From contig NZ_JAHTMR010000033.1 of the NCBI RefSeq assembly GCF_019200975.1, positions 1-34,201 of the forward strand: 34,201 bases of DNA, given 5' to 3'. Shown in pieces: positions 32,616 through 34,201 of this stretch (its first letter is position 1; each line of letters begins with the position of its first letter). The notes under the pieces are model-generated. The model searched no databases and was not told where the DNA came from. It saw only the letters and a list, made by a program, of their open reading frames with translations. The stretch comes from Pseudomonas sp. PD9R (GTDB taxonomy: Bacteria > Pseudomonadota > Gammaproteobacteria > Pseudomonadales > Pseudomonadaceae). The translations under genes and the position numbers were made by a program.

Positions 32616-33893
32616 TCAGCGTTCGATGATTGCTGTCACGCCCTGCCCACCCGCCGCACAAATCGAGATCAACCCTCGCCCCTTCCCGGCGGCCTCCAGC
32701 AGCTTCGCTAAATTGGCGATGATGCGCCCGCCCGTGGCGGCAAACGGGTGACCTGCCGCCAGTGAACTGCCTTTGACATTGAGTCGGCTGCGATCGATGG
32801 CGCCCAGCGGCGCATCAAGGCCGAGGCGGGTTTTGCAGTATTGCGGGTCTTCCCAGGCCTTCAACGTGCAAAGCACTTGCGCGGCGAAGGCTTCGTGAAT
32901 TTCGTAGTAATCGAAGTCCTGCAAGGTCAGGCCGTTGCGCGCCAGTAACCGGGGAACGGCATACACCGGCGCCATCAACAGCCCTTCGGCGCCGTTGACG
33001 AAATCCACCGCTGCCGCCTCGCCGTCGCGCAGGTACGCGAGAATCGGCAAGCCGCGTTCCTTCGCCCACTCTTCGCTGCCCAGCAGCACCAGCGACGCGC
33101 CATCGGTCAGCGGTGTGGAGTTACCAGCGGTCAGCGTGCCTTTGGCGCTTTTTTCGAACGCCGGTTTGAGCGACGCGAGTTTTTCCAGGGTCAGGTCCGG
33201 GCGCAGGTTGTTGTCGCGGCTGAGGCCGAGGAACGGCGTGATCAAGTCGTTGTGCCAACCTTCGGTGTAGGACGCGGCCAGTTTGTGATGGCTCTCCAGG
33301 GCCAATTGATCCTGTTCTTCGCGGGGAATGTTCCAGGTCTGCGCCATCAACTCGCAATGTTGCCCCATGGACAAACCGGTGCGCGGTTCGCCATTGCGCG
33401 GGAACTCCGGGATCAGGTGATGGGGTCGCAATTGCAGGAAGGTTTTCAGCTTGTCGCCGGTGGTCTTGGCGCGATTGGCTTGCAGCAGAATTTTGCGCAG
33501 GCCTTCACTGACGCTGATCGGCGCATCGGACGTGGTGTCGACGCCACCGGCAATGCCGCACTCGATCTGCCCCAGGGCAATCTTGTTCGCCACCAGCAGT
33601 GCGGCTTCGAGCCCGGTGCCACAGGCTTGCTGAATATCGTAGGCCGGGGTAGCAGGCGACAGCCGCGAACCGAGCACACACTCGCGGGTCAGATTCATGT
33701 CCCGTGGCAGCTTGAGCACCGCCCCGGCGACCACTTCGCCGATGCGCAGGCCATGCAGGTTGTAGCGTTCGATCAGGCCTTCGAGCGCGGCGGTGAGCAT
33801 GTCCTGATTACTGGCGGTGGCGTAGGGGCCGTTGGAGCGGGCGAAAGGAATCCGGTTACCACCGATGATCGCGACGCGACGCAGTTGAGTCAT
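32616..33893 (-). CDS. Acetyl-CoA C-acyltransferase (thiolase, FadI-like)
   Basis: 425 residues. Thiolase catalytic set: nucleophile Cys91 in QQACGTGLEAA, His333 in EIHEAFA, His382 in AAGHPFAATGG and Cys412 in ICAAGGQGV. The length and the insert region (about 115-240) fit the FadI/long thiolase branch rather than the 390-residue biosynthetic type. It cleaves 3-ketoacyl-CoA to acetyl-CoA and a shortened acyl-CoA, or the reverse. AGGAGC precedes the ATG. From memory, in PAO1 the equivalent gene is followed by an SDR 3-ketoacyl reductase; here the downstream neighbour is instead the AraC gene across a REP palindrome. Confidence 0.92.
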   Translation of the reverse strand: MTQLRRVAIIGGNRIPFARSNGPYATASNQDMLTAALEGLIERYNLHGLRIGEVVAGAVLKLPRDMNLTRECVLGSRLSPATPAYDIQQACGTGLEAALLVANKIALGQIECGIAGGVDTTSDAPISVSEGLRKILLQANRAKTTGDKLKTFLQLRPHHLIPEFPRNGEPRTGLSMGQHCELMAQTWNIPREEQDQLALESHHKLAASYTEGWHNDLITPFLGLSRDNNLRPDLTLEKLASLKPAFEKSAKGTLTAGNSTPLTDGASLVLLGSEEWAKERGLPILAYLRDGEAAAVDFVNGAEGLLMAPVYAVPRLLARNGLTLQDFDYYEIHEAFAAQVLCTLKAWEDPQYCKTRLGLDAPLGAIDRSRLNVKGSSLAAGHPFAATGGRIIANLAKLLEAAGKGRGLISICAAGGQGVTAIIER

Positions 33894-33925
33894 GAAAAGC
33901 TCCTGATGAAAAAATCGCTAAACCC

Positions 33926-34008
33926 GGTAGGAGCTGCCGAAGGCTGCGATTTTTTGATCTTGATTTCAAAAACCAAAGTCAAAAGATCGCAGCCTTCGGC
34001 AGCTCCTT
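33926..34008. repeat. REP pair upstream of the thiolase gene
   Basis: Inverted arms GGTAGGAGCTGCCGAAGGCT and AGCCTTCGGCAGCTCCTT; GAAGG sub-type in both. It lies 33 bp upstream of the thiolase start, so the thiolase promoter must overlap or lie within about 30 bp of it, or read through it. Confidence 0.88.
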
Positions 34009-34016
34009 GTATCTCG

Positions 34017-34201
34017 ACTATCGCTCCGTCAGGAGCGATAGTTCTCGACTGATCATCGAGGGAGGGACCTGGAAGCCGCGCAGCTCCTTAGGCTTTTTGC
34101 CTGCAATGTAGATCGTGCTCCTACCCTCCACACTCACTCGTATAGTTCGAACGGTATCTTGGGCCCGTCCTTGGCGAGAGCCCGCATTTGCAAGGTTGGA
34201 C
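34017..34201 (-). other. Right edge: hairpin plus two possible partial reading frames
   Basis: A perfect 11-bp stem ACTATCGCTCC / GGAGCGATAGT (34017-34027 and 34032-34042, loop GTCA) lies at the left of this stretch. On the minus strand one frame is open from the edge to a TAG at 34018-34020, ending RELSLLTER inside the hairpin. A different frame is open from the edge to a TGA at 34134-34136 and ends DGPKIPFELYE, with more Pseudomonas-like third positions. At most one is real. I recognise neither, and too little is in the window to decide. Confidence 0.3.

Noticed and set aside
5915..34008. CRISPR array from repeated palindromes
   Set aside because: The repeats occur as isolated inverted pairs between genes, not as regularly spaced direct repeats with unique spacers, and no cas genes are present.

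Overview
The window is chromosomal DNA from a Pseudomonas, most likely of the P. fluorescens group. The signs are GC-rich codon use, strong AGGAG-type ribosome sites, at least fourteen paired REP palindromes of the Pseudomonas GTAGGAGC type, and gene order that (from memory) follows two P. aeruginosa PAO1 blocks: about PA0130-PA0148 for 0-19.5 kb, and about PA4778-PA4787 for 24-34 kb.

Layout. (1) 1-330: three tandem rRNA-type sigma-70 promoters pointing left, so an rRNA operon should start just outside the left edge. (2) 381-4459: the beta-alanine catabolic locus bauC-bauA with divergent regulator bauR. BauA makes malonate semialdehyde and BauC converts it to acetyl-CoA. (3) 4671-5910: a RutR-like TetR regulator and a YigZ/IMPACT protein. 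(4) 5911-6515: a long gap with a REP pair and several DnaA-box sequences. (5) 6516-12627: ATPase and two permeases of a BMP-type nucleobase/nucleoside ABC transporter, a short-chain dehydrogenase and an 8-oxoguanine deaminase. (6) 12780-14716: a decayed leftward operon holding a frameshifted DHA2-type MFS pump and an SDR gene with an internal in-frame deletion. (7) 14917-16008: a Ca2+/H+ antiporter. (8) 16308-19513: the BMP substrate-binding protein, a 2-oxoglutarate/Fe(II)-type oxygenase and an adenine deaminase. (9) 19580-24301: an ArsR-type regulator, a LysR gene divergent from an NADPH:quinone-reductase-like gene, a 56-residue protein and a Bcr/CflA pump. (10) 24450-28134: the copper set copZ, an unknown exported protein, copA and cueR, with CueR operators in front of copZ and copA. 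(11) 28283-33893: a RIO-type kinase, a dCache chemoreceptor behind a FliA-type promoter, an AraC regulator and a FadI-like thiolase.

Working together. Regions 5 and 8 read as one purine-base scavenging system: uptake by the BMP transporter, then deamination of 8-oxoguanine and adenine. The oxygenase between the transporter and adenine deaminase has no assigned step and is the best candidate for undescribed chemistry. The bau genes and the RutR-like regulator fit with pyrimidine breakdown, because reductive uracil catabolism gives beta-alanine. The copper genes form a compact CueR regulon. The REP pairs sit only between genes, often right after stop codons, and the two arms of each pair match each other even where different pairs differ.
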